From: an uncultured Faecalibacterium sp.
GTDB lineage: Bacteria; Bacillota; Clostridia; Oscillospirales; Ruminococcaceae
Assembly (NCBI GenBank): GCA_937907025.1
Contig: CALESJ010000043.1
Location: 1-23,385 of the forward strand
Reading direction: 5' to 3'
Length of the DNA: 23,385 bases
Within the stretch, counting starts at the first letter, position 1. Every line of letters begins with the position of its first letter. This document shows, one piece after another, positions 7,738-16,399 of the stretch. The notes under the pieces are model-generated. The model saw only the letters and a list, made by a program, of their open reading frames with translations. It did not search any database and was not told the origin of the DNA. Position numbers and translations under genes: made by a program.

Positions 7738-10700
7738 TTATTCCGGTGCTTTCATACTTTCAACCATGGAAATCTGCTTGAGCTTGCGGCCCATAAACAG
7801 GTTGACGATCAGGCTGAACAGAAAGGTCAGGGCCAACGAGTAAACAAAGCTCATCGGCTGGATATCCCGCCCGAACATGACCGCATCCACCTCCACGGTG
7901 AGAATGACGAACTTGTGCAGGGCAATACCGCCCACCAGGCCGAGCAGGGCACCGATGAGGGTCAGGATGACGCTTTCCCGGTTGACGTAAGCGTCCACTT
8001 CCCGGTCATAGAAGCCCAGCACCTTGATGGTGGCGATCTCCTTGACACGCTCGGCAATGTTGATGTTGGTCAGGTTGTACAGCACCACAAAAGCCAGGCA
8101 GGCCGCACATACGATGATCAGAACCACCACCGCGTCGATAGATTCCAGCATATTCAGAACCATATCCATACTGTCGGCGGTAAAGTTCAGACTGGCAACT
8201 TCATCCATGGCCAGCAGTTTGGCCGAAACAGCCTCTCTGCCCTGCTGGGAGTTGTCCGTCATCTGGCTCATGATCGCGTTCCAGGCCGGTTCCGAGCCAA
8301 ATTCCTTGGCATAGCTTTCGGCGCTCATGTACACATAGTTGTAAACATAGTGCTCGCACACACCGCTCACGGTGAAGTCGGCCTGGTTGCCGTCGGCGTC
8401 CTCCAGGGTAATGGTATCTCCCGGTTTGACGTTCAGGGTACTGGCCAATTTTTCGGTCAGCACAACGCCTTCCTCTCCCAGCGGCGTGGGCTCACCGGTC
8501 TGGCGGTTGTGCAGGTCGGCAAAATCGGCAAACGCCGTCACGTCCTCGGGCACCATATAATAGTAGTCCACCGTGCTGCCATCCTCCAGTTCCTGCTCCA
8601 CCTGCTGGGTAAAGACAGTGAGGGATTCCTTGAAGGCATCATCCGTATACAGGTAATCGTGGGCAGGACCTTCCTTGGTATCTTCGGCATCGGTCACTGC
8701 GGTGAGCAGATCATAGTGGTAAATTTCCCCGAACTGCTTGGTGACGATGCTGTTCAGCGAATCCGAAATACCAAAGCCGGTAACCAGCAGAGCCGTACAG
8801 CCCGCCACACCGATAACAGTCATCCAGAAACGCTTTTTGTAGCGCAGCAGGTTGCGGCAGGTGACCTTGTAGGTGAAGGGCAGGCGCCGCCAGATAAAGG
8901 TGACCCGTTCCAGCAAAATACGCTTGCCGGCCTTGGGGGCCCGGGGCCGCATCAGCGCAGCCGGGTACTCGTGCAGGGTGGAACGGCAGGCCGACCAGGT
9001 GGCCAGCATGGAAATGGCGATCAGCGAACCGCCGGCCAGCAGCCCCACATCCCACCGCCAGGGCGACAGGAACGCAGGGGCATAATACATCATCTGATAC
9101 GCGGTCCAGATCACCCGCGGGAACACAAAGAAGCCGAGGGCCAGTCCGGCAACAGCCCCCACCGCAGCCGCCGTGAAGGCATACAGCAGATATTTCTGCA
9201 TGATCGCGCCCTTGGTGTAGCCCAGAGCCTTCATGGTACCGATCTGCAGGCGTTCTTCCTCCACCATACGGGTCATGGTGGTGGAAACGACCAGCGCCGC
9301 CACCAGGAAGAAGAACACCGGGAACACCTTGGCCAGAGCGGCCAGTTTGGTGGAGTTGGAATCAAAGGAGGCAAAACTGACGTTTCGGCTGCGGTCCCAG
9401 ACATACCACTCGCCTTCCTCAATATCGTTGAGTTGGGCTTCGGCATCCTCGATCTCCGCTTTGGCATCGGCCAGTTTCTGGTCGGCTTCCGCCTTGGCAT
9501 CGGCGTATTCGATCTCGCCGTCCCGCAGTTCCTGGGTCTTTTCCGCAATGGTCTGCCGGGCTTCCTCCAGCTCGGCAGCGGCATCCGCCAGGGTGGCGCG
9601 GGCGTCCTCGATCTCCTTGCGGGCATCGTCCAGCTCGATCTGCTTGTCGGTCAGCAGGTCCCAGCCTTCATCCATGGTGGTGCGGGCCGAACGCAGCTGG
9701 TTCATACCGTCGTACAGCTCGCTGCCCTGGGCTTCGTACTGGGCCCAGCCGGCGTCCAGCTGCGCTTTGCCGTCAATGAGCGTCTGCTCGTTGGCCTCCA
9801 GCTGTTTCCGTCCTTCCGCCAGCTCGGCCGCACCGGCGTTATACAGGGCCCAGCCTTCGTCCAGCTGTGCCTTGACATTTGCCACATTTTCATCCGAAAT
9901 CAGGGCATAGGCTTCCTCTTCGGTCAGTTCCTGGCCCATCTGCTGGTACGTCTGAATCAAAAGCTGGATGCCGGCTTCAATCTCCGCCTTGCCGGCAATC
10001 AGTTTCTGAGCCCCGACGATCATTTCGGTCCCGGCGGGGTCGATTTGCCCCGCATCCGGGTTTGCCGGGTCGGGATTTTCCCGCAGGGCGCGGTCCTGGG
10101 CTTCGGACGTGGCTTCCGGAACGGGTTCCTCCGCCGGGGTGGCACTTTCCGGGGTCGCCTGGGCCGTTTCACCGTCAGCGGATTGTGTTTCGGTGGCTGG
10201 TTCTTCCGGCTGCACCGTCGGTTCGGTTGCAGACGCCGCGCCGGTATCGGGGACCGTGGCCTCGGGGCTTTCCGTGATTGTCTGGGACTCGGTATCCTCC
10301 TGTCCGGATGCAACCGGCGGCAGCTGCTCGCCAGCGACCTTGCCGATGATGTACAGCATCATATCTTTATTATTGGCAGGCCACTCCGACGCATCTTTTT
10401 CGGACAGTTCCAGCAGAATGTCTTCCATCTGTTCATTGGTGATGGAGATGGGAATCGAATACTGTTTCAGGGCTTGGTTCACACCGTCGGTGTACTGCTG
10501 CAAGCCTTCGTTGTATTCGTTGAAGCCCTGGTTGAACTTGGCCAGCTGCTCGTACTGGGTCTGTGCCGTGTCCAGTTGGGTCTTGTTTTCGGCAAGCGTC
10601 TGTTCGCCTGCCTCCACCTTGGCCAGGCCCGCATCATAAGCAGCCTTGCCTTCCTCATACAGGCGCTGGGCTTCTTCCAGCTGCTTCTTGCCGTCGTTGA

Positions 10701-11811
10701 GGGCGGTTTCTCCGTCCAGAACTTTCTGCCAGTTTTCCTGCCATTCGGCCTCACCGGCTACCAGTTCATCCCGGGCGGAGTTCAGGGCAGCTTCGCCATC
10801 CTTGAGCTGCTGCTCATAATCTGCCAGTTCGGCCACGCCGTCCTGGTAGTCGCGCTCGCCGTCAGCCACTTCCTGCTCACCGTCAGCCAGGGCATCCCGG
10901 CCGTCCTGCAGTTCCTGTGCCGCATCGGACAATTCCTGTTCCGCTTCGGCGGCGGAATCATTATATTCATCCCAGGCGTCGTCGATCTCTTTCTGGGCAT
11001 CCGCTTTGACTTCCTGCAGGCGCACATCACAGCGTTCACCGGAGATGTTGTCCAGTGCATCGCTGACAGCCTGCACCGTATCATCGTAGGTATCGCTCAG
11101 GCTGTTCATGTCCCGGGCACCATCCACGGTCAGGTAAATTTCGGTGTAGGTGTCATAGGCAAAGTCCTGGGGAAGGATGTAAAAGATGGTTTCCACGGCG
11201 CCGCTGCCCACACTGGCAGGCTCCCGTTCAAAGGAAAAGTAGGTGGCGTCATGCACCACACCCACCACTGTGTATTCGGTCGTGGCCAGAGTGTCTTCCA
11301 GGTCCTCGTTGTCATCGGCAGGCACTTCAATGGTGTCCCCGATGTTGACCCCGCGGCTTGCCAGGTCCCCTGCCCCGGCTTCTACCACGCATTCACCGGA
11401 CGCCTGGGGCCAGCGGCCATCCTCCAGCACCAGCTGATTGATGACCGAGTTGCCGTCCGGATTGCCGTCGGCATCAGTGGGCAGGCTGTGGACGCGGGCC
11501 ACGGCCTGGTCGGAAGTCGGCGTCTTGACCAGCACATCAGCCGACCAGGCATCCCGGGCATCCAGCACGCCGTCCACCTGCCGGACCGCCTGCACATCGG
11601 CATCGGTCAGGCCCAGGGTGCCGATGATGCGCAAATCATACAGGTTGGCATCGTCCAGATACTGTTCGATGGAATCCCGCATATCCGGCGTGGTGGAAAC
11701 AAGCCCTGCCAAAAAGCCGACTCCCAGGGCCACAATGGAAAAAATGGCCAGGAACCGGCTTCGTGTACTGGCCAGCGTGCGGCGTATATTTTTTTGGTAC
11801 GTCCTGTTCAT
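7738..11811 (-). CDS. Very large FtsX-type ABC permease with coiled-coil ectodomain
   Basis: The 1357-residue permease belongs to the MacB/LolCE/FtsX group (type VII). It has one N-terminal membrane helix (about 16-38, RFLAIFSIVALGVGFLAGLV), a periplasm-equivalent ectodomain, a first FtsX core of three helices (FFFLVAALVVSTTMTRM onward), a loop with a second lone helix (MTVIGVAGCTALLV), a second ectodomain and a final three-helix FtsX core ending near VESMKAPE. The first ectodomain contains a long heptad-like region (antisense of about 9390-11030) built from ADGEQEV, LDGETALNDGKKQL and ELEEARQTIAEK-type units. The coiled coil is interrupted by a Thr/Pro/Glu/Ala-rich stretch (about 10035-10340). 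The chosen ATG at 11811 overlaps the ATPase stop codon (TAATG). Such tripartite-like pumps drive mechanical movement across the envelope; substrate may be peptides, lipids or cell-wall enzymes. Confidence 0.88.
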   Translation of the reverse strand: MNRTYQKNIRRTLASTRSRFLAIFSIVALGVGFLAGLVSTTPDMRDSIEQYLDDANLYDLRIIGTLGLTDADVQAVRQVDGVLDARDAWSADVLVKTPTSDQAVARVHSLPTDADGNPDGNSVINQLVLEDGRWPQASGECVVEAGAGDLASRGVNIGDTIEVPADDNEDLEDTLATTEYTVVGVVHDATYFSFEREPASVGSGAVETIFYILPQDFAYDTYTEIYLTVDGARDMNSLSDTYDDTVQAVSDALDNISGERCDVRLQEVKADAQKEIDDAWDEYNDSAAEAEQELSDAAQELQDGRDALADGEQEVADGERDYQDGVAELADYEQQLKDGEAALNSARDELVAGEAEWQENWQKVLDGETALNDGKKQLEEAQRLYEEGKAAYDAGLAKVEAGEQTLAENKTQLDTAQTQYEQLAKFNQGFNEYNEGLQQYTDGVNQALKQYSIPISITNEQMEDILLELSEKDASEWPANNKDMMLYIIGKVAGEQLPPVASGQEDTESQTITESPEATVPDTGAASATEPTVQPEEPATETQSADGETAQATPESATPAEEPVPEATSEAQDRALRENPDPANPDAGQIDPAGTEMIVGAQKLIAGKAEIEAGIQLLIQTYQQMGQELTEEEAYALISDENVANVKAQLDEGWALYNAGAAELAEGRKQLEANEQTLIDGKAQLDAGWAQYEAQGSELYDGMNQLRSARTTMDEGWDLLTDKQIELDDARKEIEDARATLADAAAELEEARQTIAEKTQELRDGEIEYADAKAEADQKLADAKAEIEDAEAQLNDIEEGEWYVWDRSRNVSFASFDSNSTKLAALAKVFPVFFFLVAALVVSTTMTRMVEEERLQIGTMKALGYTKGAIMQKYLLYAFTAAAVGAVAGLALGFFVFPRVIWTAYQMMYYAPAFLSPWRWDVGLLAGGSLIAISMLATWSACRSTLHEYPAALMRPRAPKAGKRILLERVTFIWRRLPFTYKVTCRNLLRYKKRFWMTVIGVAGCTALLVTGFGISDSLNSIVTKQFGEIYHYDLLTAVTDAEDTKEGPAHDYLYTDDAFKESLTVFTQQVEQELEDGSTVDYYYMVPEDVTAFADFADLHNRQTGEPTPLGEEGVVLTEKLASTLNVKPGDTITLEDADGNQADFTVSGVCEHYVYNYVYMSAESYAKEFGSEPAWNAIMSQMTDNSQQGREAVSAKLLAMDEVASLNFTADSMDMVLNMLESIDAVVVLIIVCAACLAFVVLYNLTNINIAERVKEIATIKVLGFYDREVDAYVNRESVILTLIGALLGLVGGIALHKFVILTVEVDAVMFGRDIQPMSFVYSLALTFLFSLIVNLFMGRKLKQISMVESMKAPE

Positions 11812-12521
11812 TACCACTCGATCCTTTCGACCGGGGTCGGCGTCGGATTGCATTGCATGTCAACGACGCGGCCGCTGTTGATGCGGATGACACGGTCCGC
11901 CATGGCAGCCAAAGCGCTGTTGTGGGTGATGACAATGACCGTGCGGCCTTTCTGCCGGCAGGTGTCCTGCAGCAGGGCAAGCACCTGTTTGCCGGTCTTG
12001 TAGTCCAATGCACCGGTAGGCTCATCGCACAAAAGAATCTTGGGATTTTTAGCCAGCGCCCGGGCAATGGATACCCGCTGCTGCTCGCCGCCCGAAAGCT
12101 GCGCCGGGAAATTGTCGCGCCGCTTCAGCAGGCCGACTTCTTCCAGAACCATATCGGCATCCAGCGGGTCACGGCAGATTTCCGAGGCCAGCTCCACATT
12201 TTCGCGGGCGGTCAGGTTCTGCACCAGATTGTAAAACTGAAACACAAATCCCACGTCATAGCGGCGGTACTGGGTCAGACGTTTCTGGCTGAAAGCGCTG
12301 ACCTCCTCCCCATCCAGAATGATGGTGCCCTCGTCACAGGTATCCATGCCGCCGAGCATATTCAGCACGGTGGTTTTTCCTGCACCCGATGGGCCCAGGA
12401 TGACGCAGAACTCCCCTTTTTCAATCTCAAAAGTGACGTGGTCGGCCGCGGCGATGCGCGTGTCGCCCATCTGATAATACTTACAGACGTCTTTAAACTG
12501 GACAAACGACTGTCTGGACAT
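11811..12521 (-). CDS. MacB/LolD-type ABC ATPase
   Basis: The 236-residue ATPase shows Walker A GPSGAGKTT (43-51), a Q-loop in FVFQFYNLV, signature LSGGEQQR (142-149), Walker B ILLCDEPTG (D166, E167), D-loop ALDYKTG and H-loop His200 in VIVITHNS. The LSGGEQQRVSIARAL and DEPTGALD patterns are those of MacB/LolD/FtsE ATPases that energise FtsX-type permeases. The ATG at 12521 is preceded by AAGGAG at six bases; a longer open frame up to 12983 is antisense read-through of the terminator and glycosidase end. It is coupled to the giant permease by a one-base stop/start overlap, so both subunits should be made in fixed ratio. Confidence 0.93.
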   Translation of the reverse strand: MSRQSFVQFKDVCKYYQMGDTRIAAADHVTFEIEKGEFCVILGPSGAGKTTVLNMLGGMDTCDEGTIILDGEEVSAFSQKRLTQYRRYDVGFVFQFYNLVQNLTARENVELASEICRDPLDADMVLEEVGLLKRRDNFPAQLSGGEQQRVSIARALAKNPKILLCDEPTGALDYKTGKQVLALLQDTCRQKGRTVIVITHNSALAAMADRVIRINSGRVVDMQCNPTPTPVERIEW

Positions 12522-12566
12522 AAGCGGCTCCTTTTGCTGTGTTGCATACTTCTTGAACATGTGTTT

Positions 12567-12594
12567 AGTATAGCACGAAATTGCAAACAAACAA
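12567..12594 (-). promoter_or_regulatory. Candidate promoter of the MacB-like operon
   Basis: On the minus strand TTGTTT (12589-12594) and TATACT (12567-12572) are separated by 16 bases, about 45 bases upstream of the ATPase start. The surrounding DNA is strongly A/T-rich. The -35 box is weaker than at other promoters here. Confidence 0.55.
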
Positions 12595-12695
12595 TAAACA
12601 AACATTGAAAAAAGGTAGAAAACCGCACAAAAGAGAAGGTTTTGCCAATTCTTGTGAAAAAGACTTTTTCTGCAAAAGTATACCAAATCAAAAGC

Positions 12696-12742
12696 AAAAA
12701 GGCGGCCTCCGCAGCCGTATACACGAACTGCGAAAGCCGCCC
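12696..12742 (-). terminator. Terminator of the GH39 gene
   Basis: GGCGGC (12701-12706) pairs with GCCGCC (12736-12741), and an inner CGCAG/CTGCG pair extends the stem. On the minus strand it is followed by TTTTTG. It lies about 30 bases beyond the glycosidase stop codon. Confidence 0.8.
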
Positions 12743-12771
12743 GAACAGGAGGGACTCTATAAGGTAAAGAA

Positions 12772-14223
12772 TCAATGTTTATGCAGGAGGTAGCACTTGA
12801 CCTCATGCGGTTTGAGAAGCGTGTGCAGGGCAAAGGACTGGACCGTCCCGTGTTCCACCTTGGGCTGGGAGGTTTCCTGCATGATCTTGACCTGCTCCGC
12901 CGTGGGATACTGCGGCGCACCGAGTTTGAGCCAGTTGTGATAGGCAGAGGTATCCTCATCCAGCGTATACACTGCCTGATCATAAATTCCGTTCAGGTCA
13001 ATGTGCAGATCTACCGTCAGGTCTTTGCACTGGAAGATTTCCTCCCGCCGGGTATCGCTGAGTTTGCTGCGGTCACCGTCGGCAAATTCGTCGGTATAGT
13101 AGCAGTAGTTCCAGACGATCACCTGGTAATCCTCCCCGCTGCGGGCCACCACATGATCCGGCCCCACATCCACAATCTCACCGCCCAGCTGGTTCAGCAT
13201 CCAGAACGCCCAGTAAGAAGGTTTTTTCACGCCGTCCACATTGATCAGACCGAACCCGCCGTGGAAAGGGGTATTTCCGGGGCCGTTCTCTTCAAAAATA
13301 TCAGTGAAAGTCCAATAGCCCAGGCTGTCCACCTTGCCGAAGTTCTGGGTGTAGTTATACAGCACAAAGGAAGCCATAAACGGGGTATCATGGACCAGGT
13401 CGCGCGGGCTGGGGGAAGAATTCCATTCGGTCAGCATGATTTCTGCTTCCGGGTACGGCGAGGCATCCACAATAGCGCGGATGTTATCCAGGAATTGGGT
13501 GCAGATATCCTTGCCGATATACCCCATCCGCTCGGAGCCGTCCCCGTCCAGTGCCCAGCAGGTGGGATACGGATGGGCACAGAAGAAATCCACCGGAAGC
13601 TGATTTTCGCTGCAATAACGGATGAATTCTTTCAGATACCCCAGGCCTTCCCGGAAGTCGGCCCCACTGGTGGACGGACCGCCCACCTTATACGCAGGAC
13701 ACACAGACTTGACCGCTTCAGCGGTGACGGAATACAGCTTGAAATACTCCTGCTGGGTACCGCGGAAGAAAGAATCCAGGTTGGGTTCATTCCAGATTTC
13801 GAAGTACCATGTTTTGAGTTCTTCCTCGCCATAGCGCTGGGTCAGATGTTCCATGGTGGCCCGGACCAGGTCGTGCCATTTGCCGTAATCGGTGGGCGGG
13901 CAGCCGTTTGCCTTCCACCAGAAAGTGGTATTGGGCACCGTTGCCAGCTGGATGGGCATGAAGGCCAGTTCCAGAAAGGGTTTGATGTGTACCGAGAGCA
14001 AAAAATCGATGAGCTTGTCCACATAGCCGAACCAATAGTAGGGCTTGCCGTTTTCATCTTCATTGTAAACGGCCATATCATCATGGAAGATGCCGTGGAA
14101 ACGGACATATTCAAAGCCGATTTCACTTTGCAGTTCCCGCATCTGGTCCTGGAAGTCGGCGCGCAGACCTTCGGTGGCGCGTCCAAAAGCAATACATTTT
14201 TTGAAGTACTGATCGTTTTTCAT
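12772..14223 (-). CDS. GH39-family glycoside hydrolase, probable beta-xylosidase
   Basis: The 483-residue protein matches the GH39 (clan A) pattern: a TIM barrel with the acid/base Glu146 in FEIWNEPNLD at the end of strand 4 and the nucleophile Glu266 in MLTEWNSS at strand 7. Other barrel landmarks are RFHGIFHDDM near residue 41, FLELAFMP near 83 and FFCAHPYP near 213. The C-terminal 130 residues form the usual beta-sandwich. It lacks a signal peptide, so it likely acts in the cytosol on imported xylo-oligosaccharides or aryl/flavonoid xylosides, which suits a plant-fibre-degrading gut bacterium. The ATG at 14223 has a GAGGA site. It is divergent from an AraC-type regulator, its probable activator. 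No sugar transporter lies in the window. Confidence 0.88.
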   Translation of the reverse strand: MKNDQYFKKCIAFGRATEGLRADFQDQMRELQSEIGFEYVRFHGIFHDDMAVYNEDENGKPYYWFGYVDKLIDFLLSVHIKPFLELAFMPIQLATVPNTTFWWKANGCPPTDYGKWHDLVRATMEHLTQRYGEEELKTWYFEIWNEPNLDSFFRGTQQEYFKLYSVTAEAVKSVCPAYKVGGPSTSGADFREGLGYLKEFIRYCSENQLPVDFFCAHPYPTCWALDGDGSERMGYIGKDICTQFLDNIRAIVDASPYPEAEIMLTEWNSSPSPRDLVHDTPFMASFVLYNYTQNFGKVDSLGYWTFTDIFEENGPGNTPFHGGFGLINVDGVKKPSYWAFWMLNQLGGEIVDVGPDHVVARSGEDYQVIVWNYCYYTDEFADGDRSKLSDTRREEIFQCKDLTVDLHIDLNGIYDQAVYTLDEDTSAYHNWLKLGAPQYPTAEQVKIMQETSQPKVEHGTVQSFALHTLLKPHEVKCYLLHKH

Positions 14224-14280
14224 GGCGGTTTCCTCATCTGTATGGAAGTTTCTGCCGGGCGGGCGCCCACCCGATTACAA

Positions 14281-14299
14281 GGAAAGTGTACTCCTTTCC
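14281..14299. promoter_or_regulatory. Inverted repeat in the GH39/AraC divergent region, candidate operator
   Basis: GGAAAG and CTTTCC are separated by seven bases, forming a 19-base symmetric site just upstream of the -35 box of the AraC gene and about 60 bases upstream of the GH39 start. This spacing would let one bound regulator act on both promoters. The role is inferred from symmetry and position. Confidence 0.4.
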
Positions 14300-14302
14300 G
14301 GC

Positions 14303-14331
14303 TTGCCAGCACAAGCAAGATGTTTTATACT
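14303..14331 (+). promoter_or_regulatory. Promoter of the AraC-type regulator gene
   Basis: TTGCCA (14303-14308) and TATACT (14326-14331) have a 17-base spacer. The predicted start is close to 14338, leaving a leader of about 20 bases. I could not find an equally good promoter for the divergent GH39 gene, consistent with activator dependence. Confidence 0.7.
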
Positions 14332-14357
14332 TATAGACAAAAGTTCAGGTGATGGCT

Positions 14358-15131
14358 ATGATTGATTTTGAGGCAAACCGTTCCGACAAGCGGGAATATC
14401 TGTACAGCAGCGCCAACACAGACTTTGTTTTCCGCAAGCATATGCACCGCAGCTTTGAGCTGAACTATGTATTTGCGGGGGAACTTCTGTGCGAAGTGGA
14501 TGGACACAAATTCAGCGCCAAGGCCGGCGAAGGGATTCTGACGCTGCCCGGGCAGATTCATTCCTTCCAGACCGAAACCCACAATGAAAGCATGCTGTTT
14601 ATTTTTTCCAATGATTGGGTGGAGGACTTTTACAATGACATGCGCGGCACCCATTTTCTGCCGCCGGTCTGCCCTCTGGGGGATGGTCAATTTACTGAAG
14701 AACTGCGCTGCCCCGGCACCAACCGGTATCGCATCAAGTCCATCCTGTACGATGTGTGCAGTCGTTTTTATGAAAATTGCCCCCGGGTAAAAAACAACGA
14801 AGCCGACTTTGCCCTGACCAACGCCATTGCCTATTACATTGAAGAACACTATCAGGACAAGATCACACTGACCGGCATGGCAGAAGCCCTGGGCTACAAC
14901 CACTGTTATCTGTCGGGATTCTTCAACCGGCATTTCGGGACAGGCTTTTCCGCCTATGTAAACGGATACCGCATCCAGTATGCCAAAACCTATCTGGCCA
15001 CCACCGACAAAAAAGTTACCGAGATTGCCTCCCTGTGCGGATTTGACACCATCCGCAACTTCAACCGCATTTTCAGGCAGGAATTCGGCCTGACCCCCAG
15101 CGCGTACCGCAGCCTGCACGCCGGGGATTGA
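14358..15131 (+). CDS. AraC-family transcriptional regulator
   Basis: The 257-residue protein has an N-terminal cupin-like sensor (HRSFELNYVFAGELLCEV, LTLPGQIHSFQ) and a C-terminal double helix-turn-helix. The first recognition unit is ITLTGMAEALGYNHCYLSGF and the second is VTEIASLCGFDTIRNFNRI, followed by the family signature FGLTPSAYR. Such proteins bind a sugar and activate transcription nearby, here most plausibly the divergent GH39 gene. Three starts are possible (GTG 14349, ATG 14352, ATG 14358); I chose 14358 because CAGGTGAT lies at correct spacing only for that codon. It is the only convincing plus-strand gene in the window. Confidence 0.9.
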   Translation: MIDFEANRSDKREYLYSSANTDFVFRKHMHRSFELNYVFAGELLCEVDGHKFSAKAGEGILTLPGQIHSFQTETHNESMLFIFSNDWVEDFYNDMRGTHFLPPVCPLGDGQFTEELRCPGTNRYRIKSILYDVCSRFYENCPRVKNNEADFALTNAIAYYIEEHYQDKITLTGMAEALGYNHCYLSGFFNRHFGTGFSAYVNGYRIQYAKTYLATTDKKVTEIASLCGFDTIRNFNRIFRQEFGLTPSAYRSLHAGD

Positions 15132-15145
15132 AGTTTTCCAAGAAC

Positions 15146-15187
15146 ACAAAAAAGCTCGCCTTCCTGTCAAAGGAAAGCGGGCTTTTG
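15146..15187. terminator. Bidirectional terminator between AraC and DUF368 genes
   Basis: An imperfect stem (AAAGCTCGCCTTCC with GGAAAGCGGGCTTT, 15151-15184) sits between two converging genes. It ends in TTTT on the plus strand and in six T on the minus strand, so it can serve both genes. Confidence 0.75.
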
Positions 15188-15209
15188 CATGTCATAATAG
15201 TCGGGATAA

Positions 15210-16097
15210 TCAGGCGTCTTCCTTGCTGCCCATGAGCCAGGTCACCCAGGCGCCCAGAGCGGCCAGAACCAGACCGACCAGCAGTTCCACCACCGAGAAG
15301 GCGCTGAACGCATCGGCCGAGTACAGAATGGCGAAGGGAGAAGACAGAATCAGACCAATGATAGCGGCAAAGGTCTGGCTGGGGAAGCGCTGGAACAGAT
15401 ACTCAATGATTTTGGCAATGAGGAAGATGCCCAGCACCACGCCGATGGCAAACGGAACCAGCAGCAGGCAGTTGTGGATCACACCGCCGAAGTCACCGTC
15501 CTTGAGCATGGTCACCGTACCGGTAACCAGCGAAAGAATGGTGCTGTAATAGCCCAGGACCATCAGCACCATGCTGCCGGACACGCCGGGAATGACCATG
15601 GTGGCGCTGGCAATCAGCCCCAGCAGGAACAGAATCACGATGGTAACCGGGTCAACGGTCAGGGTCTTGATGGCGCCTTCCGCCCCCTGCACCAGGGGCA
15701 GGCCCACACCGATGGCCAACAGTACCAGAAAGCTGATGACTTCACCAGCACCGATGCGGTGAGAAGGTTTCTTCTCGATGTTCTTGCGCAGGTTCATCCA
15801 CAGGATGGGCAGACCGCCCAGAATCAGGCCCACGAAAGTCAGGCAGGTGGCCAGCACAAAATTGTTGAGCAGATATTCCAGCAGGAAGCCGAAGCCCACA
15901 ATGCCGATGATCATGCCCACACCCAGAGGGATCAGCAGCTTCATGCTATTTTTGAAGTGCTTGAACAGGCCGGTCACAGCGCTGATCAGTTTGTCGTAGA
16001 TGCCCATGGACACCGCCATGGTGCCGCCGGATACGCCGGGAATGACGTTGGCGATACCAATTACGATACCGCGCAGGATATTCAGTACAGCGTTCAT
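15210..16097 (-). CDS. DUF368 membrane protein (PopT-like, probable undecaprenyl-phosphate translocase)
   Basis: The 295-residue protein has about eight hydrophobic helices and the two internally repeated DUF368 signatures, ANVIPGVSGGTMA (near residue 17) and ATMVIPGVSGSMV (near residue 164), consistent with an inverted-repeat transporter fold. From established work, DUF368 proteins (PopT) and DedA proteins recycle undecaprenyl phosphate across the membrane for cell-wall synthesis; assignment here rests on the family. The ATG at 16097 has an AAGGA site. The gene stands alone, with its own promoter and terminator and a hairpin in its leader. Confidence 0.9.
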   Translation of the reverse strand: MNAVLNILRGIVIGIANVIPGVSGGTMAVSMGIYDKLISAVTGLFKHFKNSMKLLIPLGVGMIIGIVGFGFLLEYLLNNFVLATCLTFVGLILGGLPILWMNLRKNIEKKPSHRIGAGEVISFLVLLAIGVGLPLVQGAEGAIKTLTVDPVTIVILFLLGLIASATMVIPGVSGSMVLMVLGYYSTILSLVTGTVTMLKDGDFGGVIHNCLLLVPFAIGVVLGIFLIAKIIEYLFQRFPSQTFAAIIGLILSSPFAILYSADAFSAFSVVELLVGLVLAALGAWVTWLMGSKEDA

Positions 16098-16135
16098 TCT
16101 ATGGTTCCTTTCTGTCAGGTTGCTTTACTAAAGAC

Positions 16136-16165
16136 AGTCCTGCCGCCAGAAGGCGGTGCGGGACT
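16136..16165 (-). promoter_or_regulatory. Hairpin in the 5' leader of DUF368
   Basis: AGTCC/GGACT (16136-16140 and 16161-16165) and CCGCC/GGCGG (16143-16147 and 16152-16156) form a strong two-part stem with a tetra-base loop in the leader RNA. There is no T-run after it, so it is not a standard terminator. It could stabilise the transcript or be part of a regulatory leader. Confidence 0.5.
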
Positions 16166-16176
16166 CACAGTGTTTA

Positions 16177-16205
16177 ATAATACCGCATCCCGCCCCTATA
16201 AGCAA
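16177..16205 (-). promoter_or_regulatory. Promoter of the DUF368 gene
   Basis: On the minus strand TTGCTT (16200-16205) and TATTAT (16177-16182) are separated by exactly 17 bases. The leader would be about 70 bases and includes the hairpin at 16136-16165. Confidence 0.7.
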
Positions 16206-16331
16206 GAGGAAATGCAAAGTTTTTTCATGTTCGGCAGTCGGTTTTTAAGATTGCTGTCCCCCGACAGAGCAGAAAAGAAGCGCGGCCGCTTTGAAAACAA
16301 GCTGCCACGCTTTTTTCCATACGGGTTGGCG

Positions 16332-16358
16332 GGCAAGGATACCGCTGGTTTCCTTGCC
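16332..16358. repeat. Strong stem-loop downstream of DUF3737 without T-run
   Basis: GGCAAGGA (16332-16339) pairs with TCCTTGCC (16351-16358), and ACC/GGT pair inside. It lies about 40 bases past the DUF3737 stop codon, but no T-run follows on either strand. It may protect the 3' end of the transcript; its role as a terminator is doubtful. The rest of the gap 16206-16331 shows no gene. Confidence 0.5.
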
Positions 16359-16399
16359 TCCAAATGTCTTGCACAAAGATACCCGTTCTTCCCCATCGT

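Noticed and set aside
9400..11000. Repeated short DNA motifs resembling a repeat array
   Set aside because: They are codon-level repeats of the coiled-coil heptads, irregular in spacing and not CRISPR-like.
7576..12003. Open plus-strand frame of 1475 codons
   Set aside because: It is antisense to the ABC permease, follows its codon pattern, has no domain and is an artefact of GC-rich codon usage.
12522..12983. N-terminal extension of the MacB-like ATPase
   Set aside because: It reads through the GH39 terminator and end in another frame; the ATG at 12521 gives the canonical ATPase N-terminus.
12775..14352. Plus-strand frame of 525 codons opposite the GH39 gene
   Set aside because: The opposite strand has both GH39 catalytic motifs and a terminator; this frame has none.
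14331..15170. Minus-strand frame of 279 codons opposite the AraC gene
   Set aside because: The plus strand has a full AraC signature, promoter and ribosome site.
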